NCBI GenBank assembly: GCA_004835665.1
Contig: RBKR01000018.1
Span: 868,001 to 932,000, forward strand
Direction: 5' to 3'
Source: Phoma sp. XZ068
Taxonomy: Eukaryota; Ascomycota; Dothideomycetes; Pleosporales; Didymellaceae
Length of the DNA: 64,000 bases
Shown: piece by piece, positions 11,433 through 22,993 of the stretch
How positions within the stretch are numbered: position 1 is the first letter of the stretch
Layout: the number at the start of each line of letters is the position of its first letter
Notes under the pieces: model-generated
The model's database searches: none
What the model was told of the DNA's origin: nothing
Seen by the model: the letters and a program-made list of their open reading frames with translations, nothing else
Position numbers and translations under genes: made by a program

Positions 11433-13464
11433 CTACACATCGTCGTGGTACTCTGCGCTCTCTGTTCCTGACTTCCTCTGGTGTGCAGCATTCGCGGCAG
11501 CCACATCGGTCGCGACCACACTACTGTGCCTTCTGATCTCTGCTTTCTCGTTCTCAACGTACTTGACCGGTCGTGTGGAGGCAATAGCCTCCTTGTCCCT
11601 GAAGACAAGCAGAGGCGCATGGTCGGCGAAATAGCGATCTAGGTCTTCGAGCGTGCGGCCCGCGGTTTCTGGGTAGAGGAAATACACGATCGGAATAAAG
11701 GAGAAATTGAACACACACCAGATGATGTAAAAACGCCAGTGCAAGCTTTCGATTCCAGGTGGTGTGATTTCGACGACCATGAAGTTGAAAATCCTGGAGG
11801 TAGTTAGTGGGTATATCAGTGAAGTCTGTCGGTGACAGGTCTTACCAGTTCGTGGCCGTCCCAAGCGCGGCGCCTTTTGTTCGCATGGCCAACGAGTTGA
11901 TCTCTGTCGGGTAGAGCTGGTCATATTCAGCAGGACAATCTACAAGCGAGATGGAGCGCTTACCCATGGTACACCCTGCCATCCTATGCCAAAGAAGACA
12001 TAGTACAAGAAGAAAAAAGCAATCGATGCTTTCGCCCATTGTTGGTTCGTGGCGGGGGAGAGTGATGTATCTTCGTTATACCGAATACATATGGTGATGA
12101 TTGTATAGCAGAAAAATTGACCAGCTGCGGCATACATCATCATTTTACGCCGGCCCCAGCGCTCGACGTTCGGTATGCCGATGAGAGAGAACAGAAGGTA
12201 GGATACAGAGTTGCATGCCGCTAGAAGTCGTGCGAGGTTGTTGGTGAGGCCTACTGATTGAATCAGGACGGTAGGTAGATAGTACGAGGTCACGTTGATT
12301 CCAGCTGCATTGTGTCAGCACTCAAAGGGTGTGAGAATACCGGAATGAACTTACAGAGCTGTTGCATAGCCTGGGTTCCCATACCAAGGATAATTCGTCG
12401 GATAGTGTGCGTACCGGCTTGGTCTCCGGTTCGTCCACGGAGCAAGTCGCGCCAGCGGATAGCATGGTCTTTCTCGTACTGTACAGCCCACTGAATATCC
12501 TTGGACTGAGTTATGATGTACGGATCATTGACGTCGGTAGCTTCAAGGTCAGCAAGGATCCTTTCGGCCTCATCGACACGACCCTTTGCCATCAACCAAC
12601 GAGGCGATTCTGGCAACCATGGGACAGTTGCAAAGAGAATGATGATGAACAAGAATTGAAAGGCCAGGGGAACACGCCAAGCTGGGCTTCCTGCAACAAA
12701 ACTAGATGATATCAGCAAGCTGTGCAGGTGTGTACAGGAACAGAGCTTACGAGAAGCCATAAGTAACCCAATTTGACAGGGAGAACCCAGCAATGTTCAT
12801 GATCATCTCAATGACAATCAATTTACCTCGCCAACTGGCTTTGGACGTTTCACCTTGCCATACGGGCGCTGTTCGGTCAGTCCTTATGTTGTTCTGATGG
12901 TCATTGCAACGTACCTGTCGACGTGTTTATACCGTTTCCTATACCGGCAATGATTCTGGAGCACACTCAGTGACTGAACTAGTGGGGTGGCGGATAGGTA
13001 GTCACCTTCCAACGATCATCTCAGGGACATTGAATGAGGCAATTTGGATAATGGCACCTATGCTCATGATGGTCGTGCCTAGCAGAACGCAATTTTTTCT
13101 ACCGAGAGGATCGCCAATTGCGCAGACCGAGACGGCGCCGAAGAAGCATCCGATATCATAGATTGCGGTGACCGTGCTAACGAGTGATGTCTTTCCATTC
13201 AGGTCGAGCTGATCTAGGAAATCCGGAGTGACGATGACGCCGCCTATGGGGAGATTAGACATCTTGCCAGCCCGAGCATCGATGATACGTACCGAAGACA
13301 CCTTGATCATAGCCAAATAGCGTCTGCGTTGGTTTTAGTCTCAGCTCATAAGACATTCTTATGTTGGAGCTCACCATGTCAGTCGCGCAGGCCACTGTGA
13401 CCCATACAGTAAGCCATGTCCCAGTCAAGCCAAAGTATGGCTTCCCAGAACCGATTCCAAACAT
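11433..13464 (-). CDS. MFS sugar porter (hexose/lactose permease-like)
   Basis: A 12-helix plasma-membrane transporter of the sugar porter family. About eight short introns interrupt it, for example 13244-13292; the exon order reads cleanly from 13464 down to the stop at 11433. Family marks in order are TLFGYDQGVFGGV in helix 1, GDPLGRKNC in the helix 2-3 loop, PESPRWLMAKGR before the central loop, VERWGRRKMM in the helix 8-9 loop, and PETAGRTLEDLD after helix 12. The C-terminal tail is hydrophilic and Ala/Glu-rich. The central loop resembles fungal lactose-permease and hexose-porter types, but the substrate cannot be read from sequence. Confidence 0.9.
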
Positions 13465-14621
13465 AGTTGAGGGTGTCTGCAGGCTACTTTTGTTAATGAG
13501 GCAGTCGAGAGGTCAAGACTTGGGTATTGCATTCATGTGGTGCACAGGACTATCTCAGCTATTTGAACGGAGCACACGAGCTTCGACCAGCGCTCAGATG
13601 GTTTCCCGTCATGACGAAAGATTGCAGGGCACGAACATCGCAATTGGTCGTATTCAATAGTCTTAAATGCGGCGGCATGTCAACCTGGTAGGCTTCCCCG
13701 CGCTTTACTACAGTAGACCAGATCGACAGCGGCGATCTTAAGATCTGGAGAATCCCGACATGAGGCCGCGTGATTTGACTCTACCTGCTGTTGATTGACT
13801 CCGCCTTCGGAGGGAATCTCGCAGCTGCAAGGCGATGTTCTGTTTAGTCTCATACGTTTGCTGCCGACATGAAGCCGCTGCGCAAGGAGGCCATGTTACG
13901 ATCAAGTTATGATGTAAGGGACTGGTGAGCGGAAATAGGTTTGGACCCCTAAAGCCACCCGATGTTTAAGGCCCATAACTTCAACGTCATGGCTGTTGAG
14001 ACGGCAACATACAGTTCCTTCAATTTGGGTCTCCGAAAGATCAACGATGAACAATCGGGAGAACCTACACAGACGTCTATTCACACGGCTGGTGATCTCG
14101 TTGTCGAGACAAGCTCAACTAGAGCTGCACTGGACGGCCATGCAAGCTTCGTAAAGGGCTGAAGGTCGGCCAATCGCAGGATTTTCCCGTAAACTAAGAC
14201 GAGTTGCAAGGATACATTGCTTGTATTTTGGGCGGAGTTACAGTCCTACTGTCGATCCGTTCAAGGGGATTGACGCTGGAGTTCTTGCATGACGTCACCA
14301 CACTCAATTCACGATAGCGGAAAATACAGACTAGGAATTCGAATAGGGTGTGGTCGCTCTGAGGAATACGACAAGGTTGGCAAGGGTAGTGAGATGCAGT
14401 GATGGTGTTGTGAAGACCTCCGAGTTGGCCGTCAGGCAGTAACGATGTTAGCGGGCTTGGCAATTGCGGGCTCCCGTGGCCAGTTCGATCATTGTAGTTC
14501 AGGGTGCGATAGCGACAACACACGACCAACGACGTCAGCCCCCTCTTCTTGCGCGCGCATAATGAGCCCGTGAACGACCAGAACTAGCGACTCTTGAACC
14601 GACGATTGAAACCCTCACATC
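13465..14621. other. Divergent intergenic region (sugar porter / AP-1 mu)
   Basis: About 1.16 kb between two divergently transcribed genes, so it should hold both promoters. Short open frames at 13962-14162 (+) and 14194-14529 (-) have no recognisable features. Confidence 0.5.
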
Positions 14622-16113
14622 ATGGCGTCGGCGGTGTTCTTTCTGGACCTGAAGGGCAAGGTACGCTCGTGGGGTACCCGTGTGGAGGAGCTGCCTGCTA
14701 ACAGGCGCGTATAGACCCTGCTGGCGCGCAACTACCGTGGTGACATTCCCATGTCAGCGGTCGAGAAGTTCCCTGTCCTGCTCAGCGAAGCCGAAGAAGA
14801 GAGCTCCGCCGTACCGCCGTGCTTCTCCAACGAAGGCATCAACTACCTGTACATCCGCCACAACAACCTCTACCTGCTCGCCCTCACCAAGCGCAACACC
14901 AATGCCGCCGAAATCCTCCTCTTCCTCCACAAGATCGTCGAGGTCTTCACAGAGTACTTCAAGGAACTTGAGGAGGAGAGTATCCGAGACAACTTCGTTG
15001 TCATCTACGAGTTGCTGGATGAGATGATGGACTTTGGATACCCACAAACCACCGAGACGAAGATCTTGCAGGAGTACATCACACAAGAGTCGCACAAGCT
15101 TGAGGTACAAGCACGGCCGCCTATCGCCGTCACCAATGCCGTCAGCTGGCGAAGTGAAGGCATCCGCTACCGCAAGAACGAGGTCTTCCTCGACGTTGTC
15201 GAATCCCTCAACCTTCTTGTGTCTGCCAACGGAAACGTCCTGCGCTCCGAAATTCTGGGTGCTATTAAGATGAAGTGCTACCTGTCTGGTATGCCTGAGT
15301 TGCGATTGGGTCTGAACGACAAGGTCATGTTCGAAACAACGGGAAGGGCAACAAGAGGAAAGGCGGTTGAGATGGAAGACGTCAAGTTCCACCAGTGCGT
15401 GCGCTTGTCAAGATTCGAGAACGACAGGACAATCAGCTTCATCCCGCCAGATGGCGAGTTCGAGCTGATGAGCTACCGTCTCAACACACAGGTCAAACCT
15501 TTGATCTGGGTTGAGTGCATAGTCGAGAGCCATTCTGGTTCCAGGATAGAGTACATGCTGAAGGCAAGCACCCTGCTATTGAACTTGAAGTCAGTAGCTA
15601 ACACATTCTAGGCCAAAGCACAGTTCAAGAGGCGAAGCACAGCAAACAATGTCCAAATTTCGATACCAGTACCTGAAGACGCCGATACACCTCGATTCCG
15701 CACAAACATCGGTACCGTACACTACGCGCCGGAGACATCCTCGATAGTATGGAAGATCAAGCAGTTCGGAGGCGGTAAGGAGTTCTTGATGCGTGCTGAA
15801 CTTGGCCTGCCTTCCGTACGCGGCGACGACGAGAAGGGCGGCGGTATGATGGGTGGCTTTGGTGGAAGCATGGGTGGTGTTGGCGGTGGAAAGGCAAAGA
15901 GGCCGATCAACGTCAAATTCGAGATCCCATACTTCACAACGAGTGGTATTCAGGTCCGGTACCTGAAGATTATCGAGCCGAAGGTAGGTGATATCGTACT
16001 ACTTTACTTGGGTCTTGCTGACAATCACACAGCTGCAATATCCATCGCTACCCTGGGTACGATACATCACTCAATCCGGCGACATTGCTGTACGATTACC
16101 AGACGTGGCTTAG
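14622..16113 (+). CDS. apm1: AP-1 clathrin adaptor complex, medium (mu) subunit
   Basis: This is the mu subunit of the AP-1 adaptor, which binds tyrosine-based sorting signals at the trans-Golgi and endosomes. Introns are at 14661-14714, 15564-15611 and 15984-16032, giving 446 residues. The N-terminus MASAVFFLDLKGK and the DELLDEMMDFGYPQ-type segment belong to the longin-like half. The C-terminal mu-homology domain ends LPWVRYITQSGDIAVRLPDVA. A Gly/Met-rich insert (about 15825-15900, DEKGGGMMGGFGG...) sits in the mu-homology domain, as in other filamentous fungi. The second intron begins with GC instead of GT, with the same AAG|GCAAGC junction as in vma1. Confidence 0.95.
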
Positions 16114-16668
16114 ACGAAGGGGAACGATTGACGATAGACATACCGAATCAAACTATGAAACGGCGCAAGCACAAATCGAGATTCACGCTCTGATTCATGC
16201 AGGACAGTGAGGCCTTGTACCTAGCCCCCCAGTCAGATGCAACAAGTCGTGAACTTGGAGGCGAGAAATTTGACTGTCCGCTCTAGACTGGTCTTGCAAT
16301 GCCCTTCCGTCGCGTTTCTTCCGTTTCTTTTCTGAAGGCAGGTGCGGAAAACAAGTCCGCTATTTCGAGACCGAGGCTATTGGAAGTTGCGACTCATGTC
16401 CCTTTTCCTCCATCACGACATTCGCCGTTGCGAACGCACGATGCTCGTTTCAGCTTGATGATCGCGTATTATGCTGTAAGCGGCATCTCCTCCTGATCTT
16501 AGAGAACTTAACTTGCCTAAATGAGCCTGCAGCCGAATTGCGTCATTGCGGCTGCTGACTGCCGAGATGAGTAGCATTAACATAAACATAAGTATATGTG
16601 GCGAGGCCTACGAGACAGTAGAGCTGTTTGTGTAGTTCGAAACAACAGATTGGAGTCCAGTTTCGACC
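16114..16668. other. Intergenic region upstream of carboxylesterase
   Basis: About 555 bp between the AP-1 mu stop and the esterase start, same strand. It holds the AP-1 mu terminator and the esterase promoter. No further gene is recognised. Confidence 0.5.
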
Positions 16669-18485
16669 ATGTGGTCCTCATTGGCGGCATTGCTGGCTTT
16701 CTCAGCGACCACTTTCGCAGCTCCACCCAAAGACGTAGCACCGGTTGCTCGTATCAAGAACGGTACTCTCGCAGGAGTGCACTCGGCTTCTTACAATCAG
16801 GACTTCTTTCTTGGAGTCCCCTTCGCTCAACCGCCGCTTGGTAACCTTCGCTTCAGACAAGCTCAGCCTCTGAATACGACGTGGAAAGGAAATCGAGATG
16901 CAAAGCAATATGCGACGCACTGTGTTGGTTACGGAGTTCGTAGTGTCACCAAGCATTACCAGTATCTCCATTCTGACAATCCCAGCTCGACCAAACGTTC
17001 TATAATGCCTCAGAAGACTGCCTGTATCTCAACGTCGTCCGACCGGCTGGGTTCGAGAACAAGAAACTCCCAGTTGCTTTCTGGATTCATGGCGGGACAT
17101 TCACGAATGGTAATAAGAATGTCACTTCAAGGAAGTTCATGCTGACTAACGGTCCCAGGCGGAGGCGCAGATCAACGATACAACCTCTCCTTCATTGTGG
17201 AACAGTCTGTCAAGATCGGTAAACCGATAATCGGCGTTTCGATTAATTATCGTCTCAGCCTTTGGGGTTTCACCAGTTCAAACGAACTTGCCAACGATGG
17301 TCTGCTGAACATCGGGCTCAAAGATCAAAGACTAGCGCTGCATTGGGTGCAAGAGAACATCAAGGCATTCGGGGGTGACCCCAAGAAGGTTACCATCTTT
17401 GGTGAATCAGCTGGTGCTGCTTCAGTTGGGTTCCATGTATGATTCATGTATTGATTACCTTGCAACTATCAGACTAACTTTTTCAGCTCACTGCCTACCG
17501 CGGCCGCGATGACCATCTCTTCCGCTCTGCCATCCTGCAATCCGGCAACCCCATTTTCTACAGCCCCCAACGCGGCTCCAACGCCTCGCAAGCCGCTTTC
17601 AATACTGTCGTCACGCAGGTAGGCTGCTCTTCCTCTTCCAACAAGCTGCAGTGTCTCCGTGAGACCCCCTTCGCAACCCTCAACGCAACAATGAACGGCA
17701 CTCTATCCTCCACTGGCGGTTTCGCACCCGTAACAGACGGCGACTTCATCCAAGACTACGGCTCCATACAACTCGCGCGGGGCGAATTCGTCAAGGTTCC
17801 CATCATCGTTGGTGCTAATAGCGACGAAGGCGCCTCGTTCGCACCCTACGGTATAAACACCACTGCCCAATTCCAAGCTGCTCTGGCAGCCAACGGCCTT
17901 CCCGTAGCACTCCAAAACTTTTTGCTTCAAGCGTACCCTGATGACCTGAGTACCAACGTCATCGCAGCCCTTGGCGAGCAGAGACCAGCTGCGAGATTCG
18001 GCCAGCAATTCCGCCGCGTCGCTACGTACATCGGAGACCAGCTTTTCATTGCGCCACGCCGGCAAACTGCCGTGAGCTGGGCGCAGCACAATGCAACAGC
18101 ATACGCATACCGTTTCAACGCCGACCAGGCCGGTTTTGCGCCCGAGTTAGCAGTTAGCCACTTCAAGGAGATTGGATTCGTGTTCGACAACATTCAAGGT
18201 GTGGGATTCCGACCGGATATCAAACCTTTCGAAGGAAAACCGCAGCGGTATATCGATCTTGCGGATTTCATTAGCAAGACCTGGGTTAGTTTTGTGCATG
18301 ATACAGATCCAAACTCTTGGAACCAGAGGAACAAGAGCATAGCGCTGTGGCCGAAGTATATTCTGCAGGACCCGAAGGACTTTGTCTTTGAGGTCAACAA
18401 GACGAGTGGCGTGGAGAGTGATACGTGGAGGAAGGAGGGGATCGATTTTATCAATCAGAATGCAAAGGCGGTATATGGGAGGTAA
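16669..18485 (+). CDS. Secreted type-B carboxylesterase/lipase
   Basis: An alpha/beta-hydrolase of the carboxylesterase type-B family. Introns are at 16936-16985, 17110-17158 and 17437-17486; the product is 555 residues. A signal peptide (about residues 1-18, ending FAAPP) precedes NGTLAGVHS and the family start [18 protein letters not shown]. The catalytic triad can be placed: Ser214 in GESAG, Glu337 in SDEG and His448 in SHFKE. The oxyanion-hole HGG lies just before intron 2. SEDCLYLNV is the second family signature. Several N-glycosylation sites (NGT, NAT, NTT) fit secretion. The intron 1 donor (GTTCGT) is weak, so that junction is less certain than the others. Confidence 0.92.
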
Positions 18486-18672
18486 CGTGTATTACGATTT
18501 CGCTACTTTGCAGAAAAGCAATCGATGCTAAGAAGGAATATCAAAATATGGAATCGGTGGTATATCATCAACGAGCGTGAAAGTGTCCAAAAACCCTCTA
18601 CTTCCCCTGGCAGTACGCAATAGTGGTAATGCGACCTGTTAGTGCTTCCAAACTCATGACTGTCGGACGACT

Positions 18673-19460
18673 CTAGAGACCAATAGCTAATCCAAGCACA
18701 GCAGCACCAATTGCTAGACCAAAACTCACAGTCTTCATCTCGGCGCCTCCCGAGCTGCCCGGTGCACCTGCAGCTCCGCCCGTCCCACTCCCACTGGCAG
18801 CGGCAACCTGCAATCCATACGCCGTTGTCTGTGTCGTGGTACCATTCACAGTGACAGTACCGACGCTCGTTGCCGTCGTACTAGCCGTACATCCCGTCCA
18901 CGTGGTCCACGGCGCAGCAGTGCTCCACGGTCCAGCAGTCCAACCCGGCCAGTCGGACGGCGGACACGCGCTGCCATCCCACCACGCTGTCCATGGAGCA
19001 GAGCGCCAGTCAGTCTTGGTAGACCAGTCGCTCCATGGGCCCCAGCTTGCTGTTCCCCAGGGTCCTGGTCCATTAGGTCCTACTTTTGTTAACAAACTTG
19101 TCGTTGAGGATTGGTGCAAGATGGCAATATACCTCCCCAGCGTCCTGGACCACCCGGACCACCCGGACCACCCGCACCTCCGGGGCCTCCAGGACCACCA
19201 TGACCTCCTTGGCCGTTGTCGTCGTGGTCTGGGGACCATGGTCCTGAGCCAGGGCCATAGCCACCGGTAGGCCAGGGTGCGCCTGTGAGTGTTGTAGGAA
19301 CCTTGCCGGCAGAGACGAGCGAGTTGTAGAGGGAGGTCCATCGAGGAAGATCAGACGTTGCCCATGGTGGTGTAACGACAGGCGCAAGAGGGCCTGTCGT
19401 TATAGATTGTGATAGTGCTGGGACAGCGAGCGCTCCCAGTGCTGCGTAGCTGATCTTCAT
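18673..19460 (-). CDS. Secreted Gly/Pro-rich, probably GPI-anchored wall protein
   Basis: Two exons (19460-19133, 19079-18673) with an intron at 19080-19132 encode 244 residues. The N-terminal signal peptide ends near ALSQS. Residues 80-110 carry a collagen-like run of Gly-Gly-Pro and Gly-Ala-Gly triplets. A Trp/Pro-rich segment follows, with many WG, WS and WT pairs. A Ser/Thr/Gly-rich linker leads to a C-terminal hydrophobic tail after a small-residue GSSGGAE site, typical of a GPI signal. No enzyme domain is visible. It is convergent with the carboxylesterase, 187 bp stop to stop. A cell-surface structural role is an inference from composition. Confidence 0.75.
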
Positions 19461-20559
19461 GGCGATTGTACTGGACCCAAAGTGGAAATTCGGACTTGCT
19501 CACCAGAGTCGATGTAAAGAGTATTGATGGTATTTGTATGAAGCTGTTGTGCTCGTATTAAATATAAGCAAGACCTACCACGCGATATAAACCCTTTCAG
19601 GGTATGCCCAGCTTCACATACGCGGCCCACAGAATCATTGGTGGCCCGTCTCTGACCTGCAGGCCGTCATAGAGACTCCGGAGGGGTCCCGCGAGGCTCA
19701 TCTCATCGATCTTCACACACACTCAGGGACGTGACGTGCGCGAGCTTACGCGTTTCGTACCCGGGTAGTTGTTAGCTAGGAACCTGTAGGCTTTCAGCCT
19801 TACAGGTGGGGTATACCAATCGCCGGGTCCAAAGTGGCAGATGCAGTGCTAGAGGTGTAAGGGTATGATGCTGTGAGACAACTACGGGCGTTGAGTCACT
19901 TGACTGGCTCTGTGAGGCGACATGTCTCAAGCCATTGGCTATTCTGTGGTAGATGTGGGTTTCGGAGAATGGGGTGGGGGAGAAACGCGGAGGATAATCT
20001 TCGAGCATTGCACCGCGCCTGCGGCTGTCAGTCATGTGCATCGTGCGTCATTCTGTCACGTAAACCCTCGGGAAGAAGCTTTTTGACACTACGAATGCTT
20101 AACTGGGTGACCCTGGATGGTTGCTCACTTTTCAAGTTGTGAAGTCGTGATAATGCTCGAATCGGAAGGCCCCGCTGTCGATCAGTCGGTGAAACGGCAG
20201 TCCTTCGCCGGCATATTACTTGTACTCTTACACAGCATACCATACTAGAATGAATGCTCTCGCGTCGTCAGCCCAGAGTATACGCGTCCAAATGATCAAT
20301 TTTTAGAGCTGTGCGGTGTTTTCTGACAACTCGGTCCTTAGTATCCCGCCTAATCCAGCATGACGCCGAAACCTCCGTGCATTGACATAGGTATCGAACC
20401 AACGTAGAGGTCGAAGAAGCGTTTGCTTGTCATTTCGCTTATGTTGTTCGGCTTGATCGGTATAAGCACAGCATGTGTCATCGTGCTGTACACTGACAGG
20501 GTACACAGCATTGAGCATAAGATGATGTCGACAATTGGGTAACGTAGTACTTCTGCAGC
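19461..20559. other. Intergenic region
   Basis: About 1.1 kb upstream of the wall-protein gene and downstream of the permease, which share a strand. TATA-like AT stretches lie near 19550-19570. Small open frames (19772-20041, 19873-20142, 20303-20518) overlap on both strands and show nothing recognisable. Confidence 0.5.
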
Positions 20560-22488
20560 CTACAGGATCCTGGTCAGCCTCGCCTTCCAGCCGGCCTTCT
20601 CGCCCGTGACACCTTCCTTTGCACTCCCGCTTCCACCAGGCGAAACACCTTCGTCCACAAAACCATGCTGATCATAGATGTCGTCCGGCAGAACTGCCTT
20701 CTCAATCAAGGTCTCCCGTGGCGGCGCTACGAACATGCTGAGCACGACGTACACAGCGCTCGTGGCCACGAAGCCAAGAAACCATCCAAAGTAGTATGGT
20801 CTCGCCCCGACGCCTACTTCGACTTTCGGGTTGATGCTGTTGATGAACCCAGGAAGATTGGGCGCAACTCCAACAAGGAAAGCTACAATGGCTCTCCAAT
20901 TCCAGCCATAGGTGTAGCGGTAGATTCCATGTGGCTGGTACAGCGCAAGAGTGTCGTACTTCCGACCATGAATGAGCCAGAAGTCAAACACCATGATTGC
21001 CGCAATAGGTCCTAAGAAAACCGCATACGCAGCCATGAAATTCAAAAAGCTGCCCGCGCTCTTGAGAATCTTCCACGGCACAAGCGCCCACGCAACGACC
21101 GCACAAATTAGCTGACCTCTTCTGATATTGACGAAGCGTGGGAAAAGCGCCGTTAAGTCGTTCGCGGCGGATAGTGAGTTGGCTGAGATGTTGACACCGA
21201 GCGCGGCGAGCGCGAAGCTGAATGCACCGAAGAAGCGGCACGCGCGATTGTCCCAGTGGGAAATCAGGGCGATGGGGTCCCAGTTTAGTTCGCCATACTT
21301 GACGGCGCCAGCGGAGGAGGCGGCGATACCTATGAACGCGATGAAGGTAAAAACGAGTGGAAGAAAAGGGACGTAGATGATTTGCCATTTTACGCTGACG
21401 CGAGAGTAGCGTGAGAAGTCAGCCTGGACATTTTCAGTATACAATACTCGGACCGCGACATTGTAGCATAGACGTACCTGGTTGACCGAGAGCGTAGCGT
21501 AGTTCCCAATAACGCTCGTCAAACTCGACAAGAAAGCCCACGAGTACGCCGACCCAGACAGCGTCGGCTTCTGATCCCACATCTCACCGCCATCTGTGGA
21601 CACAAATGCCCATATCAGAATTGCAATCCATGCAATCGGCACAATGATGGACTTGGCCATGAATAACCACCTCAGATTGTTCGGATGCATGCAAAGGAAC
21701 GGCAGTGAGATGAGCCAAAAGATGAAGAAGCTAATCATCGTGTTCGTCTCAATACCCTGAGCCTCTGGAATGCCGTTATGGAGCGTCAGAAATGAGGGCC
21801 AGATGGCTGCAATCATGCATTTGACGGAATTCGCGCCGTTCATGTTCTGGATGGCGAACCAGAAGACGGCAAGAATGACGCGCGATATGATGGCGATATA
21901 TGACCCCCAAAAACCCCATGAAGCTCGAGCTAGAACTGGGAACGGGGCGTGGTGTATGACACCGATAGCGCCGTTGAGTGCGATGACGAAGGATATGATG
22001 AAGAAGGCCAGTGCGACTATGCCGAGAGACTCTCGCCATGTGAGACCTGAAGGCTTAGCAAGTTACGTGACTGCGAGGAGTGAGGGTGATTTACCGATTG
22101 CAATGATACTTGATGCAAATTGCCATGTTGCAGCGCTTTAGCCGTGTCAGTGTTGTGCTGCTGATTGCTAGAGTTGGAGGTCGTACTTGAAGGCATCAGA
22201 GATCCAATAAGCGAGGAAGCTGGTTACACCCCACTTTCGACTGTGTCTTGGGACGGGATCCAGGTCTTTGTTCGTCCTGAAGATATTTAGTACATTCGTT
22301 CGATTGATATAAAACTCCGATCCAATTCTTTTCCTGGGGACGTACCATCGCGCGTTGCCCTCGGCAAAGGTTGATTCTGGCTGTTCGACTTTGAGCGTAA
22401 GGTGCGGCCTCTCAATGCCGAGCATTTTGGGGGTTGTTGGTATTCTGACCGTCTGTTTGGACCAAATGCTGTGTCGCGTGAGGGACAT
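20560..22488 (-). CDS. NCS1-family nucleobase/nucleoside cation symporter (Fur/Dal4/Fui1-like)
   Basis: A plasma-membrane permease for uracil, uridine, allantoin or a related compound. Exons are 22488-22187, 22135-22095, 22046-21478 and 21423-20560, giving 591 residues. Family features in order are DLDPVPRHSRKWG before helix 1, a helix 1 segment YWISDAFNAATW, ALNGAIGVIHHAPFPVLAR, ADFSRYSR after helix 5, and ISANSLSAANDLTALFP with NIRRGQ in helix 8 and the following loop. The hydrophilic C-terminal tail is rich in Gly, Ser and Lys. A second Met at 22425 could be the start. Substrate choice among Fur-like permeases cannot be settled here. Confidence 0.9.
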
Positions 22489-22993
22489 GGACGATTTTAT
22501 TCACCTGCAGCTAGCTCCGGCAGAGGCTGTGGGCTACATGCAGCTATCTGTCGCCCAGGCCCGAAGAGATAAGCCGGATCTCAATGCTGCATGCGTCTGC
22601 TTGTTCTGGACGGCTAGACGAACGCCTCAATCCTAGGCATTGCATCTCCTCCACTCACGTAGCGAGCGCATAGGGATTCACGGCCAATGGCCGGCATTTG
22701 TGCAGGATGCCAATGCCATATCTTTGGATTGAGGATGTCAAGAGGCTGTCGAGCGCCTTGTATCGTTGATAAGAACCTTGGTGAAGCAAATGCGATCATC
22801 CTGTTGTCGCGTGTTATCGGCTGCATTTCCCCGCTTAGAGAGTTCCCCACATTGGTAGACCATTGGCCCCGCTTTCATAAAATAGTACTAGCGGCTGAAG
22901 CATTCAACGCGAAGCATAAGCGAACATCAGATGACATGTTGGTTCCATGGTATTGCATTGATGGGTGTTGCTATGTACAGACTGTTGGCTTCT
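22489..22993. other. Intergenic region
   Basis: About 505 bp between the permease start and the stop of the next minus-strand gene. It should hold the permease promoter. No gene or repeat is recognised. Confidence 0.5.

Noticed and set aside
14754..15392. 212-codon minus-strand frame
   Set aside because: It lies opposite the AP-1 mu exon; acidic composition mirrors codon use on the other strand.
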